A stretch of 64,000 nt of DNA from Streptomyces rugosispiralis (lineage in GTDB: Bacteria > Actinomycetota > Actinomycetes > Streptomycetales > Streptomycetaceae): assembly GCF_024505145.1 (NCBI RefSeq), contig NZ_JANIAA010000041.1, positions 26,681 through 90,680 of the forward strand, given 5' to 3'. Shown here piece by piece: positions 47,564 to 56,038 of this stretch. The notes under the pieces are model-generated. The model searched no databases, was not told where the DNA came from, and saw only the letters and a program-made list of their open reading frames with translations. The first letter of the stretch is position 1; each line of letters starts with the position of its first letter. A program made the position numbers and the translations under genes.

Positions 47564-48940
47564 TTATCCCTTCGGGGTGGTGTCGAGCAGTTCGACATTG
47601 CCGTCGAACTGCCACAGCGGGTTCGGCGCGTCCCCGTCGGGGGTCCGCACCAGGAAGTAGCCGTTCACTTCCTTCGGTCCATCGCCATCGGCCATGAACC
47701 GCCCGTCCGGAGTGACGTCGAGTTGGTAGATGGCCTGTCCGGTGGCCTCGACGCCGGGAAGATGCCAGGTCACGACGCAGCGCCAGTCGTTGCCCGGACC
47801 TTCCGCCGCGACCCTGACGCTCCCCTTGTTGCACGACGCCGTGGCCCTCAACTGAGCCTCGGTGACGGCGGGCCGGTTGAGCTGGTCGGTCTGCATGCGG
47901 TACAGGTGCGCGAACGCCGTCGCGAGCGAGCGCTGCACCTTGTCCTGCTCGATCCCGGAGCCCGTCGCCGAGGTCGTCGCGGCGACGACCGCGAACGACG
48001 CGGCGGCCACCCCGACGAGCGGCAGGACTCCGATGGTGATCGCGCGGCGGCCCGAGCCGTCGTGGGCCAGGTTGGTGAAGTCGCGCCGTACGAAGAGCAG
48101 ATACGCGAGCGCCGTGGCGACCACGGCCCATACGAGGCTGACAACGATGCCGATCAGCAGCGGGCCGAGTTGCCGGGGACTGGTGAACAGACCGTTCCAG
48201 GAGATGAAGGCGTAGCTCGGCAGGGCGACGCGCACGGCCACCGGAAGCGGCAGCATCTGGGCGACCGCCATCGCGAGCGAGACGAGCACGGGCACCAGCA
48301 GCCCCATCGGGGACCGTCCCAGCGTGACCGACCCGAGGAGACCGAGCGCGGCGAGCGCCAGGGTCGGAGCGAGGACGCAGACCCACGAGAGCAGGACCGA
48401 GACGGCGGCGTCCGACGGGGCCAGGAGATGGCCGTCGAGACCGACCAGCGGCTGGTTGCCGACCACGAGGAGGCCGCCGACGGTGCTGGAGACCGCGAGC
48501 CCGGCCACGAGCAGCAGCAGGACGGTGAGACTGGCCACCGCCTTCGCCACGAAGATCCGCCGAGGCGAGCGAACCGCGACGAGCAGATGGCGCCAGGTGC
48601 CGAGCCGGTCCTCGGAGGCGAACACATCACCGGCCACGACCGAGGTCAGCAGCGGGAGCGCCCAGGTCCCCGCGAAACCGAGCATCACCAGCGGCCCGGC
48701 CCACCCGGAGGCGAGCATCCAGCGCCCGAAGAGGGTGTCGACGGGAAGCGTGCTCTGCTGGCTCACCCCGGCCACGAAGAGGGCGGGAGCGATCCAGCAG
48801 GCGAGGACCAGCAGCCGGATCCGCCACTGGGAGACGAGCTTGACGAGCTCGAAGCGACAGGCGCGGGCGACGGGGACGCGACGGCCCCCGGTCACCCGCC
48901 CGTGTTCCTGTTCCCGGCTCTGGGTGAGGGCCGCGGTCAT
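47564..48940 (-). CDS. ABC transporter permease with C-terminal extracytoplasmic domain
   Basis: A 458-residue ABC-2-type permease. Membrane helices lie at about 40-60, 80-105, 135-160, 180-205, 215-235, 255-285 and near 303-325 (AITIGVLPLVGVAAASFAVVAA). The last ~130 residues are extracytoplasmic, with QTDQLNRPAVTEAQLRATA and a Cys pair (SCNKGS, RCVVTW), ending VELLDTTPKG. It overlaps the ATPase gene (ATGA) and precedes the phosphoesterase gene by six bases, so the three form one operon: an ABC module plus an exported enzyme. It may export a lipid or peptide, or be an assembly factor for the exported protein. Confidence 0.85.
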   Translation of the reverse strand: MTAALTQSREQEHGRVTGGRRVPVARACRFELVKLVSQWRIRLLVLACWIAPALFVAGVSQQSTLPVDTLFGRWMLASGWAGPLVMLGFAGTWALPLLTSVVAGDVFASEDRLGTWRHLLVAVRSPRRIFVAKAVASLTVLLLLVAGLAVSSTVGGLLVVGNQPLVGLDGHLLAPSDAAVSVLLSWVCVLAPTLALAALGLLGSVTLGRSPMGLLVPVLVSLAMAVAQMLPLPVAVRVALPSYAFISWNGLFTSPRQLGPLLIGIVVSLVWAVVATALAYLLFVRRDFTNLAHDGSGRRAITIGVLPLVGVAAASFAVVAATTSATGSGIEQDKVQRSLATAFAHLYRMQTDQLNRPAVTEAQLRATASCNKGSVRVAAEGPGNDWRCVVTWHLPGVEATGQAIYQLDVTPDGRFMADGDGPKEVNGYFLVRTPDGDAPNPLWQFDGNVELLDTTPKG

Positions 48941-49878
48941 CTGTCCGCCTCCTGCTGCTCGGTCAGGGCGAGAAACGCGGCTTCGAGCGGTGACACCACG
49001 GGGGTGAGCTCGCGCGGCGCGACGCCCTTCTCCACGAGCCGCGCCACGAGTTGGTCGAGGGCGGGCACCAGGGCGCGTACGACGAGCGGTGCGGCGTCCC
49101 GCCGTACCCCGGCGTCGTCGACGACCTGGATCCCCGGCGCGTCGTCCGCCAGCCGGCGCGCGGCCCGCGGGTCGGAGGTGACCAGCCGGTAGTCCAGTTC
49201 ACGGTTCTCGGTGGCCAGTTTGGACAGCGGACCGGAGAAGACGACGCGTCCGGCGGCGAGGATGGTCACCTCGGAGCAGAGCGCCTCGAGGTCGTCCATG
49301 TTGTGGCTGGAGAGCACGACGGCGGTTCCGTCGGCCGCGAGCCGGTTGAGGACACCGTGCACATGCCTCTTGCCCGCCGGGTCGAGGCCGTTGGACGGTT
49401 CGTCGAGCACGAGCAGCCGTGGCTTGGTCAGCAGGGCGGCGGCGAGCCCGAGCCGCTGGCGCATGCCGAGGGAGAAGCCGCGGGTACGGTCGTCGGCGAC
49501 GTCGGTGAGACCGACCTCGGCGAGCACGTCGTCGATCCCCGCCGTGCGCGCGTCATGGCCGCGGAGCGCGGCCAGCGCGGCGAGGTTCTGCCGCGGGGTG
49601 AGCGAGGGGTAGAGAGCGGGGCCGTCCACGAAGCCGGCGACACCGTCGGGCGCGTCGAGTGCCCGCTCGACCGGTGCACCCAGGATCTCCAGGCGACCGC
49701 TGTCGGCCACCGCGAGCCCCAGCAGAAGTCCGAGCAACGTCGTTTTTCCGGCGCCGTTCGGCCCGACCAGACCGTGGATCCGACCCTGCGTCACATCGAG
49801 ATCGATGCCGTCCAGGGCGACGACATCACCGAAGCTCTTCGTGATACCGCGAGCCCGGATTGCGCGGAGTTCTTCCAT
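48937..49878 (-). CDS. ABC transporter ATP-binding protein (ABC-2 type)
   Basis: A 313-residue ATPase. Walker A GLVGPNGAGKTTLLG, signature FSLGMRQRLGLA (a bacitracin/BcrA-like variant of LSGGQ), Walker B PRLLVLDEPSNGLDPAG and switch His in LSSHNMDDLEALC. A C-terminal ~85-residue domain (RAARRLADDAPGIQVVDDAG) matches the DUF4162-type tail of drug-resistance ABC ATPases. It leads the three-gene operon with the permease and phosphoesterase. This ATPase branch often exports antimicrobial peptides. Confidence 0.9.
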   Translation of the reverse strand: MEELRAIRARGITKSFGDVVALDGIDLDVTQGRIHGLVGPNGAGKTTLLGLLLGLAVADSGRLEILGAPVERALDAPDGVAGFVDGPALYPSLTPRQNLAALAALRGHDARTAGIDDVLAEVGLTDVADDRTRGFSLGMRQRLGLAAALLTKPRLLVLDEPSNGLDPAGKRHVHGVLNRLAADGTAVVLSSHNMDDLEALCSEVTILAAGRVVFSGPLSKLATENRELDYRLVTSDPRAARRLADDAPGIQVVDDAGVRRDAAPLVVRALVPALDQLVARLVEKGVAPRELTPVVSPLEAAFLALTEQQEADR

Positions 49879-49936
49879 GGGTCCCTTCCTTCAAATGCCT
49901 CAAGGACCCTATGGATTGATCATGCTGCTCATGGGG

Positions 49937-50011
49937 ATGGAGAGTTGAATCTACGTAGAACATGAAACGACTTGGCAATCGCGACGTCGTCGCCGAGCGG
50001 GAACTCTCCAT
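49937..50011. promoter_or_regulatory. Spaced inverted repeat upstream of the ABC operon
   Basis: ATGGAGAGTT (49937-49946) and AACTCTCCAT (50002-50011) are perfect inverted repeats 55 bases apart. TTTGATCAAA, a ten-base palindrome, lies at 50036-50045, and a second TGATCA at 49917. The area is markedly lower in GC than the genes around it. A regulator binding both sites, or a long leader stem, would explain it. Confidence 0.4.
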
Positions 50012-50127
50012 TTCGATCAGCATTCTTTGCCATTATTTGATCAAACGTGGACGCTCCCATGAATGAGTTGCAGTGGTGAATCTCGCGGTGAATGCCAACG
50101 GGGCGCGGACCGGAATGGAGCCGGACG

Positions 50128-50176
50128 CGACGGCCCCCGAATCCCGGTGGTCTCCGCCGGGATTCGGGGGCCGTCG
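50128..50176 (-). terminator. Terminator after the GntP permease gene
   Basis: Perfect 20-base arms (50128-50147 and 50157-50176) with a nine-base loop, 19 bases past the stop at 50195. Confidence 0.8.
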
Positions 50177-50194
50177 TCGTGCGGGTGCCGTCCG

Positions 50195-51667
50195 CTAGAT
50201 GACGATGCTCAGCAGGGCCGCCACCACGAAACCGGCCACCGAGAGCACCGTCTCCAGAACCGTCCAGGACTTCAGCGTGTCGCTCTCGGAGATGCCGAAG
50301 TACTTCGCCACCATCCAGAAGCCGCCGTCGTTGACGTGCGAGGCGAAGATCGAGCCCGCCGAGATGGACATGATGACCAGCGCCAGATGGGCCTGGGAGT
50401 AGTCGCCCTCGGAGAGCATCGGGGTGACGATGCCCGCCGTCGTGACGATCGCGACCGTCGCCGAGCCCTGGGCCACCCGGAGCACCACCGAGATCAGCCA
50501 GGCCAGCACGATGACCGGCAGGCCCGCGCTGTCGAAGGCGTCGGCCAGGGCCTGGGCGACACCGCTGCCCTTGAGGACCGCGCCGAAGACCCCGCCCGCG
50601 CCGACCACCAGCAGGATGTTGCCCACGGGCTTGAGGGAGGCGGTGGAGACGGTCTCCAGGGACTTGCGGGACCAGCCGCGCCGGATGCCCAGCAGGTAGT
50701 AGGCGAGCAGCAGGGCGATCGTCAGCGCCACGAAGGGGTGGCCGAAGAACTCGATGACCGAGCGGCCGGTGCTCGGGTCCAGCGCCACGGAGGAGAACGT
50801 GGCGCAGAGGATCAGCACCAGCGGGGTGCCGATGATCGCGAGCACGGTGGCCACCGAGACCGGCCGCTCGGCCGGGGTGGTGCCGGAGGCGCGCTGCTGG
50901 GCGGCGACCGCCTCCCGGGACTCCTCGGCCGCCTCGACCATGTCCTGCGGTACGGGCACGAAGATGCGCTTGCCGATCCAGGCGGCGTAGCCCCACGCGG
51001 CCAGCACCGACGGGATGCCCACGACGATGCCCATCAGGATGACCCAGCCCAGGTCGACATGGAGCAGTCCGGCCGCGGCCACCGGGCCGGGGTGCGGCGG
51101 CAGGAAGGCGTGGGTCATGGACAACCCCGCGAGCAGCGGCATCGCGTAGAGCAGGATCGACTTGCCGCTGCGCTTGGCGGCCGCGTAGACGATCGGCGCG
51201 AGGACGAAGATGCCGACGTCGAAGAAGACGGGTATGCCGAAGATCAGACCGGTGAGCCCCATCGCGAGCGGCGCCCGCTTCTCCCCGAAGAGGCCGAGCA
51301 GCCGGGCGCTGAGCGCCTCCGCGCCGCCGGAGACCTCGAGGATCGCGCCGAGCATGGTGCCCAGGCCGATGATGATGGCTATGTGACCGAGGATGCCGCC
51401 CATACCGGATTCGATGAGCGAGACGGCGTCCGACTTCTGGACCGTGCCGAAGAGTTCGGTGACCGAGAGACCGGCGGCCAGACCGACCGCGATGGAGACG
51501 CCGAGCAGCGCCACAAAGGGCTGCAGCCGGACCTTGATGATCAGGTAGAGCAGCAGGGCGATGCCGAGGGCGGCGACGGTCAGCAGACCGGCGGTGCCGT
51601 GGATGAGGGCGAGCAGACCACCGGTGTGGGGTGGGGTCTCGGCAGCGGGAGCGGCCGCGAGCAGCAT
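50195..51667 (-). CDS. GntP-family gluconate/aldonate permease
   Basis: A 490-residue H+-coupled sugar-acid symporter with about thirteen membrane helices. Conserved GntP features: GIPVFFDVGIFVLAPIVYA, LSMTHAFLPPHPGPVAAAG, GSATVAIVTTAGIVTPML, and SHVNDGGFWMVAKYFG with the terminal helices. Known substrates of the family are gluconate, D-serine and related hydroxy acids. ATG 51667 has CGGAG upstream. It is separated by 204 bases and a hairpin from ridA, yet its function fits the neighbouring kinase and PLP enzyme. Confidence 0.92.
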   Translation of the reverse strand: MLLAAAPAAETPPHTGGLLALIHGTAGLLTVAALGIALLLYLIIKVRLQPFVALLGVSIAVGLAAGLSVTELFGTVQKSDAVSLIESGMGGILGHIAIIIGLGTMLGAILEVSGGAEALSARLLGLFGEKRAPLAMGLTGLIFGIPVFFDVGIFVLAPIVYAAAKRSGKSILLYAMPLLAGLSMTHAFLPPHPGPVAAAGLLHVDLGWVILMGIVVGIPSVLAAWGYAAWIGKRIFVPVPQDMVEAAEESREAVAAQQRASGTTPAERPVSVATVLAIIGTPLVLILCATFSSVALDPSTGRSVIEFFGHPFVALTIALLLAYYLLGIRRGWSRKSLETVSTASLKPVGNILLVVGAGGVFGAVLKGSGVAQALADAFDSAGLPVIVLAWLISVVLRVAQGSATVAIVTTAGIVTPMLSEGDYSQAHLALVIMSISAGSIFASHVNDGGFWMVAKYFGISESDTLKSWTVLETVLSVAGFVVAALLSIVI

Positions 51668-51810
51668 GGGGAACTCCGGGATGTGGGTAGGGGGTATCGC
51701 CGCACGGCGGGGGGCCGCGCGCCGGCAGAACCTGGGGCAGAACCTGGGTGCGGGTGATCAGGGCTCGAGCTTCCGGCGACGGGGACGGTGAGGACGAGTC
51801 AGGGGTGGAA

Positions 51811-51847
51811 CCCGCGGCGGGCGGGGAAAGCTCCCGCCCGCCGCGGG
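51811..51847 (-). terminator. Terminator after ridA
   Basis: Perfect 15-base arms CCCGCGGCGGGCGGG (51811-51825) and CCCGCCCGCCGCGGG (51833-51847), 24 bases past the stop at 51872. The permease downstream therefore probably has its own promoter or depends on read-through. Confidence 0.75.
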
Positions 51848-51871
51848 GTTGGGGGCCGGCCGACGTGGGCG

Positions 51872-52285
51872 TCAGCCCAGAACGGCGAGGGCGTCGATCT
51901 CGACGAGCAGACCGGCCGGAAGACCGACGTAGACCGTCGTACGGGCGGCCGGGGCCTCCTTGAGGTCGGCGAAGAACTCGTTGTAGATCTCGTTGAGTTC
52001 GGCGAAGTGGCCGGTGTCCGTGAGGTAGATCCGCATCATCATCACGTCCTCCCAGCTCGCGCCGCCCTCCTCCAGCACGGACTGCACATTGCGCAGGGTC
52101 TGGAGGGTCTGCTCGCGCAGGGTGGGCCCGACGGGGGTGGGGGCCTGGCCCGGGACGGCGGGGCCGAAGCCGACCTGACCGGCGACCTGGAGGATGTTCC
52201 CCTTCTTCACGCCGTGGGAGAACTTGGCGGGCGGGGTGGTGTGCGTGGCCGGGGTGATCGCGGTCTTCTGGAGCTTCTCGGTCAT
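51872..52285 (-). CDS. ridA: RidA family enamine/imine deaminase
   Basis: A 137-residue YjgF/RidA protein that hydrolyses reactive enamine/imine intermediates released by PLP-dependent dehydratases. The active-site arginine R115 is in APAARTTVYVGLPAG and E129 in LLVEIDALAV, positions equivalent to R105 and E120 of the Escherichia coli enzyme. Its ATG overlaps the iclR stop. In this cluster a fold-type III PLP enzyme (54454-55743) is the natural source of its substrate. Confidence 0.9.
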   Translation of the reverse strand: MTEKLQKTAITPATHTTPPAKFSHGVKKGNILQVAGQVGFGPAVPGQAPTPVGPTLREQTLQTLRNVQSVLEEGGASWEDVMMMRIYLTDTGHFAELNEIYNEFFADLKEAPAARTTVYVGLPAGLLVEIDALAVLG

Positions 52286-53109
52286 GAGGAGGTCTCCTCG
52301 GCTCTCTTCTCGGGGGTTTCGTGCGATGGGTCGTGCGAGGGGGCTTGCGCCGCGTCGTGGGACACCGGGGCGCCGCCCGAGTATTCCCGGCTGATCTCCT
52401 CCGCCGTGCGGCGCACCAGCGGCAGCAGGGAGAGGAGTTCATCGGCGCTGACGACGACGTTCGGCGCCGACACCGAGCAGGCGGCGACGACGCGTCCGTC
52501 CGCTCCCCGGATCGGTGCCCCGACGCAGTTGATCGACTCCTCGTGGCCGCCGAAGTCGGTGGCCCAGCCCTGTTCGCGCACGGTCGCCAGTTCCTTGAGG
52601 AACGCGGCGGCGTTGGGCGTCGAACGGGACGTGTACGCGGGGTAGGTGAGCCGCTCGGCGAGCGTCCGCCGCTCGGGTCCGGGCAGATCGGCCAGCAGCA
52701 GCTTGGCGACGGCGGCCACGGTGATGGCCACGGGCTTGCCGATCCGCGAGTACATCCGTACCGGGTAGCGGCTCTCCACCTTGTCGATGTAGAGCACCTC
52801 GTTCTCCTCGTACACCGCGAGGTGGACGGTGTGCCCGCAGCGTTCGTTGAGCGCCGCCAGATGGGGGTGGGCGATCTCGCGTACGTCGAGGTTCTCGACC
52901 GCCTCCTGCGCGAGCGCGAAGAGGCGGGCGCCGAGGCGGTAGCGCTGGTCCTGCTGCCGGTAGACCATGCCGTGCTCATGGAGGGTGCGCAGCAGCCGCA
53001 GCGCGGTCGACTTGTGCACGCCCAGCCGCGTGGCGACCTGCTCCAGATTGGCCGGCCCCTCCGCCAGCAGCGGCAGGATGCTCAGCGCTCGGTCGACGGT
53101 CTGGCTCAT
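52282..53109 (-). CDS. IclR family transcriptional regulator
   Basis: A 275-residue IclR-type repressor. The winged helix occupies residues ~1-60 (MSQTVDRALSILPLLAEGPA, VATRLGVHKSTALRLLRTLH). The ligand domain (about 75-255) has HTVHLAVYEENEVLYIDKVE, the pocket region RIGKPVAITVAAVAKLLLAD and GGHEESINCVGAPIRGADGR. ATG 53109 overlaps the kinase stop, and its own stop overlaps ridA. Candidate operators lie between the kinase and the divergent PLP enzyme gene; the ligand is likely a pathway keto acid. Confidence 0.92.
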   Translation of the reverse strand: MSQTVDRALSILPLLAEGPANLEQVATRLGVHKSTALRLLRTLHEHGMVYRQQDQRYRLGARLFALAQEAVENLDVREIAHPHLAALNERCGHTVHLAVYEENEVLYIDKVESRYPVRMYSRIGKPVAITVAAVAKLLLADLPGPERRTLAERLTYPAYTSRSTPNAAAFLKELATVREQGWATDFGGHEESINCVGAPIRGADGRVVAACSVSAPNVVVSADELLSLLPLVRRTAEEISREYSGGAPVSHDAAQAPSHDPSHETPEKRAEETSS

Positions 53110-54308
53110 GGGTCGGGTACCTCCACCGCTGCGGTCTCGGCCCACTTTTCGGCGGGACTCGGCAGATCTGTCCAGCCGGGGCCGAATCGCAGTGTGCCCC
53201 ACCGCGTGGCATCGAGTGCCACCAGGTGGTCGGCGTGCGCGCGGGAGGGCGGGGAGCCGAGGTCGCCGGGGACGGTGAGCGCGGCGGCGGCCATGAGGTG
53301 GCCGTGGCGCAGCCGTTCGGCGACGGGCAGTCCGCGCAGGGTGCCGGAGAGGAAGCCGGCGGCGAAGGCGTCGCCCGCGCCGACGGCGGCGACGACGTCG
53401 ACGCGCGGGGCGGGTTCGAAGGTGACATCGTCGGCGCCGTCGCCATCCGGGCGGCGGGCGTAGGCGGTGGCCCCGGTGCCGCCCTGCTTGACGACCAGCG
53501 TCTCCGGCTCGGGCAGCGCCGCCCGGATGGCCTCCGGGCCGCGCACCCCCCAGACCGCCTCGGCCTCGTCCTCGCCGACGAAGACGAGGTCGCAGCGGCG
53601 GGCGAGGTCGAGCAGCACGGCGGGGCCGCTTTCGCCGCCGGTGCCCTCTTCCTCTTCCCTCCGCCAGAGCGAGACCCGGTAGTTGAGGTCGAAGGAGACG
53701 AGGGGACGGCCGGGGGCGCGGGCGGTCAGCTGGCGCATCAGCGCCCGGCAGTCGGCGGAGAGGGCCGGGGTGATCCCGGTCAGATGGAGCACCCGGCCGG
53801 ACCAGGCCCGCTCCCGGGGGATGAGCGCGGGGGACATGGCCGCGGCGGCGGATCCGGCCCGGTAGTAGAGCACCTCGGCGAGCGGTTCCGGGGCGGCGGC
53901 GGCGCCGTCCCCGTCGACCGGCTCGGAGCCGACGGCGCGCTCCCCCGCCGTACGGAAGTAGATCCCGGTGGGGCGGCGCGGATCGCGCTGGACGTACGCC
54001 GTGTCCACGCCGGTGGCCGCGATCTCCCGTACGAGGTGCTCGCCGAAGCCGTCCGTGCCCACCCGGCTGATCCAGCGTGCGCTGTGCCCGGCGCGGGCCA
54101 GGCCACAGGCGACATTGGACTCGGCGCCGCCGATGCCCCGGGCGTAGGAGGGGACATCCGCCAGCCGGCCCGGACGGGACGGCACGAAGGTCACCATCGA
54201 TTCGCCGAGACACAAGACGTCGACGACGTCAACGACATCGACGGCGTCAACGACATCGACAGCGGTATCGACGGCATCGACGGCTTCGCCGCTGGGGAGA
54301 GGGGACAC
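53106..54308 (-). CDS. PfkB-type sugar kinase, KdgK-like
   Basis: A 400-residue ribokinase-family enzyme similar to 2-keto-3-deoxygluconate kinases: VLCLGESMVTFVPSRPGRLA, GGAESNVACGLARAGHSARW, GTDGFGEHLVREIAATGVDT, and the catalytic GAGDAFAAGFLSG. Residues before about 40 are a Val/Asp repeat (AVDAVDTAVDVVDAVDVVDV), which extends the first beta strand of the fold. GTG 54308 is chosen because AGGAG lies 11 bases upstream. It probably phosphorylates a keto-deoxy sugar acid. Next to it are an IclR regulator (ATGA overlap) and divergently the PLP enzyme. Confidence 0.88.
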   Translation of the reverse strand: MSPLPSGEAVDAVDTAVDVVDAVDVVDVVDVLCLGESMVTFVPSRPGRLADVPSYARGIGGAESNVACGLARAGHSARWISRVGTDGFGEHLVREIAATGVDTAYVQRDPRRPTGIYFRTAGERAVGSEPVDGDGAAAAPEPLAEVLYYRAGSAAAAMSPALIPRERAWSGRVLHLTGITPALSADCRALMRQLTARAPGRPLVSFDLNYRVSLWRREEEEGTGGESGPAVLLDLARRCDLVFVGEDEAEAVWGVRGPEAIRAALPEPETLVVKQGGTGATAYARRPDGDGADDVTFEPAPRVDVVAAVGAGDAFAAGFLSGTLRGLPVAERLRHGHLMAAAALTVPGDLGSPPSRAHADHLVALDATRWGTLRFGPGWTDLPSPAEKWAETAAVEVPDP

Positions 54309-54379
54309 GGTTGGTCTCGCTCCTCGTGGATGGACGGATGGGGGTCGGCCGCACACCGTTGACCCGGTGCTGGGCGGGA

Positions 54380-54430
54380 TGTTAGACAGCGCTAAGCGTT
54401 ATGCGCAATGAACGTTGCAGGGATTGCAAC
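54380..54430. promoter_or_regulatory. Operator-like inverted repeats between the kinase and PLP enzyme
   Basis: GTTGCA-N5-TGCAAC (54414-54430) is a perfect six-base inverted repeat. Just before it, CGTT (54397) and AACG pair around ATGCGCAATG, and GCAA-N6-TTGC overlaps. The cluster is in the divergent region of the kinase and PLP enzyme genes, so IclR is the likely binder. Confidence 0.55.
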
Positions 54431-54453
54431 CGGAATCGTTATGGAGGCGCTCC

Positions 54454-55743
54454 ATGGCCACCGACCACCGCGACCAGGCCGTCGCCGCCCTCGCGCGGGA
54501 GCGCGTCGACCACCGCTTCAAGGGGCTCCCGCCGAACGCCGAGGGCCTTACGGTCGGCGAGCTGGCCGCCGAGCGGCGCTCCCTGTTCACCGGTGGCTTC
54601 ACCACGCCCGTACTGGCGCTGTCCGCCGAGGCGCTGGAGCACAACCTGGTGGCGATGGAGCGCTACGCCGCCGCCCATGGGCTCGCCTTCGCCCCGCACG
54701 GCAAGACCTCCCTGGCCCCGCAGCTCTTCGAGCGCCAGCTCGCGCACGGGGCCTGGGGCATCACCGCGGCCGTCCCCACCCAGGTGCGGATCTACCGGGC
54801 CTTCGGCGTCCAGCGGATCTTCCTCGCCAACGAGGTCGTCGACGCCGCCGCCCTGCACTGGCTCGCGGCCGAACTCGACGCCGACCCCGACTTCCGCTTC
54901 ATCGCCTACGTCGACTCGGTGCGCGGCGTGGAACTGATGGACGCGGCCCTGCGGGAGGCGGGCGCGCGGCGGCCGGTCGACGTGGTGGTCGAGCTGGGCG
55001 GCGGCGAGGGAGCGCGCACCGGGGTCCGTACGGAGGCGGAGTGCGCGGCGGTCGGCGACGCGGTCGCGGCGGCCGGGACCCTGCGGCTGGTCGGGGTGGC
55101 CGGTTACGAGGGCGAGGTGCCGAAGCCGGACGGCGAGCGGGTACGGGCGTGGCTGCGCCGCCTCACGGCGCTGGCGGCGGATTTCGACGCGGCGGGCCGC
55201 TTCGAGGACGTGGACGAGGTGGTCGTCAGCGCGGGCGGCAGCGCCTGGTTCGACGCGGTCGCGGACGTCTTCGCGGAGCTGCCGACGCTGTCGCGGCCGG
55301 TGCTGAGGCTGCTGCGCTCGGGTGCGTACGTCTCCCACGACGACGGCCACTACCGGCACCTCACCCCCTTCAACCGCGTCCCGGAGGAGGGCGAGCTGCA
55401 CCCGGCCTTCCGCCTGTGGGCCCAGGTCGTCTCGCGCCCCGAACCCGGCCAGGCGTTCCTCAACGCGGGCAAGCGGGACGCGGCGTACGACCTGGACATG
55501 CCCGAACCCCAGCTCATCCGCTCCGCCCGGGACGCCACCACCCGCCCCGCCACGGGCCTCACCATCACGGCCCTCTCCGACCAGCACGCCTGGGTCTCGG
55601 TCGCGGCCGACACGGACCTGGAGGTCGGCGACTGGGTGGCCCTGGGCCTCTCCCACCCCTGCACCAGCTTCGACAAGTGGCAGCTGATCCCGGTGGCGGA
55701 GTCGGACGGCACGGTCACGGACTACATCCGCACCTTCTTCTGA
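54454..55743 (+). CDS. Fold-type III PLP enzyme: D-amino-acid deaminase/dehydratase-like
   Basis: A 429-residue enzyme of the alanine racemase/D-threonine aldolase/D-serine dehydratase group. ATG 54454 has GGAGG six bases upstream. The PLP lysine is K84 in LAFAPHGKTSLAPQ; conserved regions are QVRIYRAFGVQRIFLANEVV, ELGGGEGARTGV, GAYVSHDDGHYRHLTPF and SDQHAWVSV, which ends in HPCTSFDKWQ with the His/Cys metal site typical of the D-serine dehydratase family. It deaminates a D-amino acid to a keto acid. D-glucosaminate dehydratase belongs to the same fold and is a candidate. Confidence 0.85.
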   Translation: MATDHRDQAVAALARERVDHRFKGLPPNAEGLTVGELAAERRSLFTGGFTTPVLALSAEALEHNLVAMERYAAAHGLAFAPHGKTSLAPQLFERQLAHGAWGITAAVPTQVRIYRAFGVQRIFLANEVVDAAALHWLAAELDADPDFRFIAYVDSVRGVELMDAALREAGARRPVDVVVELGGGEGARTGVRTEAECAAVGDAVAAAGTLRLVGVAGYEGEVPKPDGERVRAWLRRLTALAADFDAAGRFEDVDEVVVSAGGSAWFDAVADVFAELPTLSRPVLRLLRSGAYVSHDDGHYRHLTPFNRVPEEGELHPAFRLWAQVVSRPEPGQAFLNAGKRDAAYDLDMPEPQLIRSARDATTRPATGLTITALSDQHAWVSVAADTDLEVGDWVALGLSHPCTSFDKWQLIPVAESDGTVTDYIRTFF

Positions 55744-56038
55744 CCCGCCCCCAGCCCCTTCCCGGCGCCCCGCCCCGAACCCCGGTGGGGCTCAGGACGG
55801 GGCCCCCTCGGGCGGGGGCGCACCAGTCCCGGGCGGCGGCGCTCCGCCGCTGCCCCTGCTGAGGCGTCTGGAGGCGGGCCGGGGCCCCCGGCGGGGCGGG
55901 GCACAGATCGCCTGGCTCGCGGGCCGTGAGGCCCGGGGTGGGGGCGGGGGGACCCGGAGGGGCCCGCTCACGTACGGGCGGGTGGGGGGAAACGGACAGC
56001 GCGCCCAGGCGCGGGCGGCAGGAAGAGAGGGCAACCCC

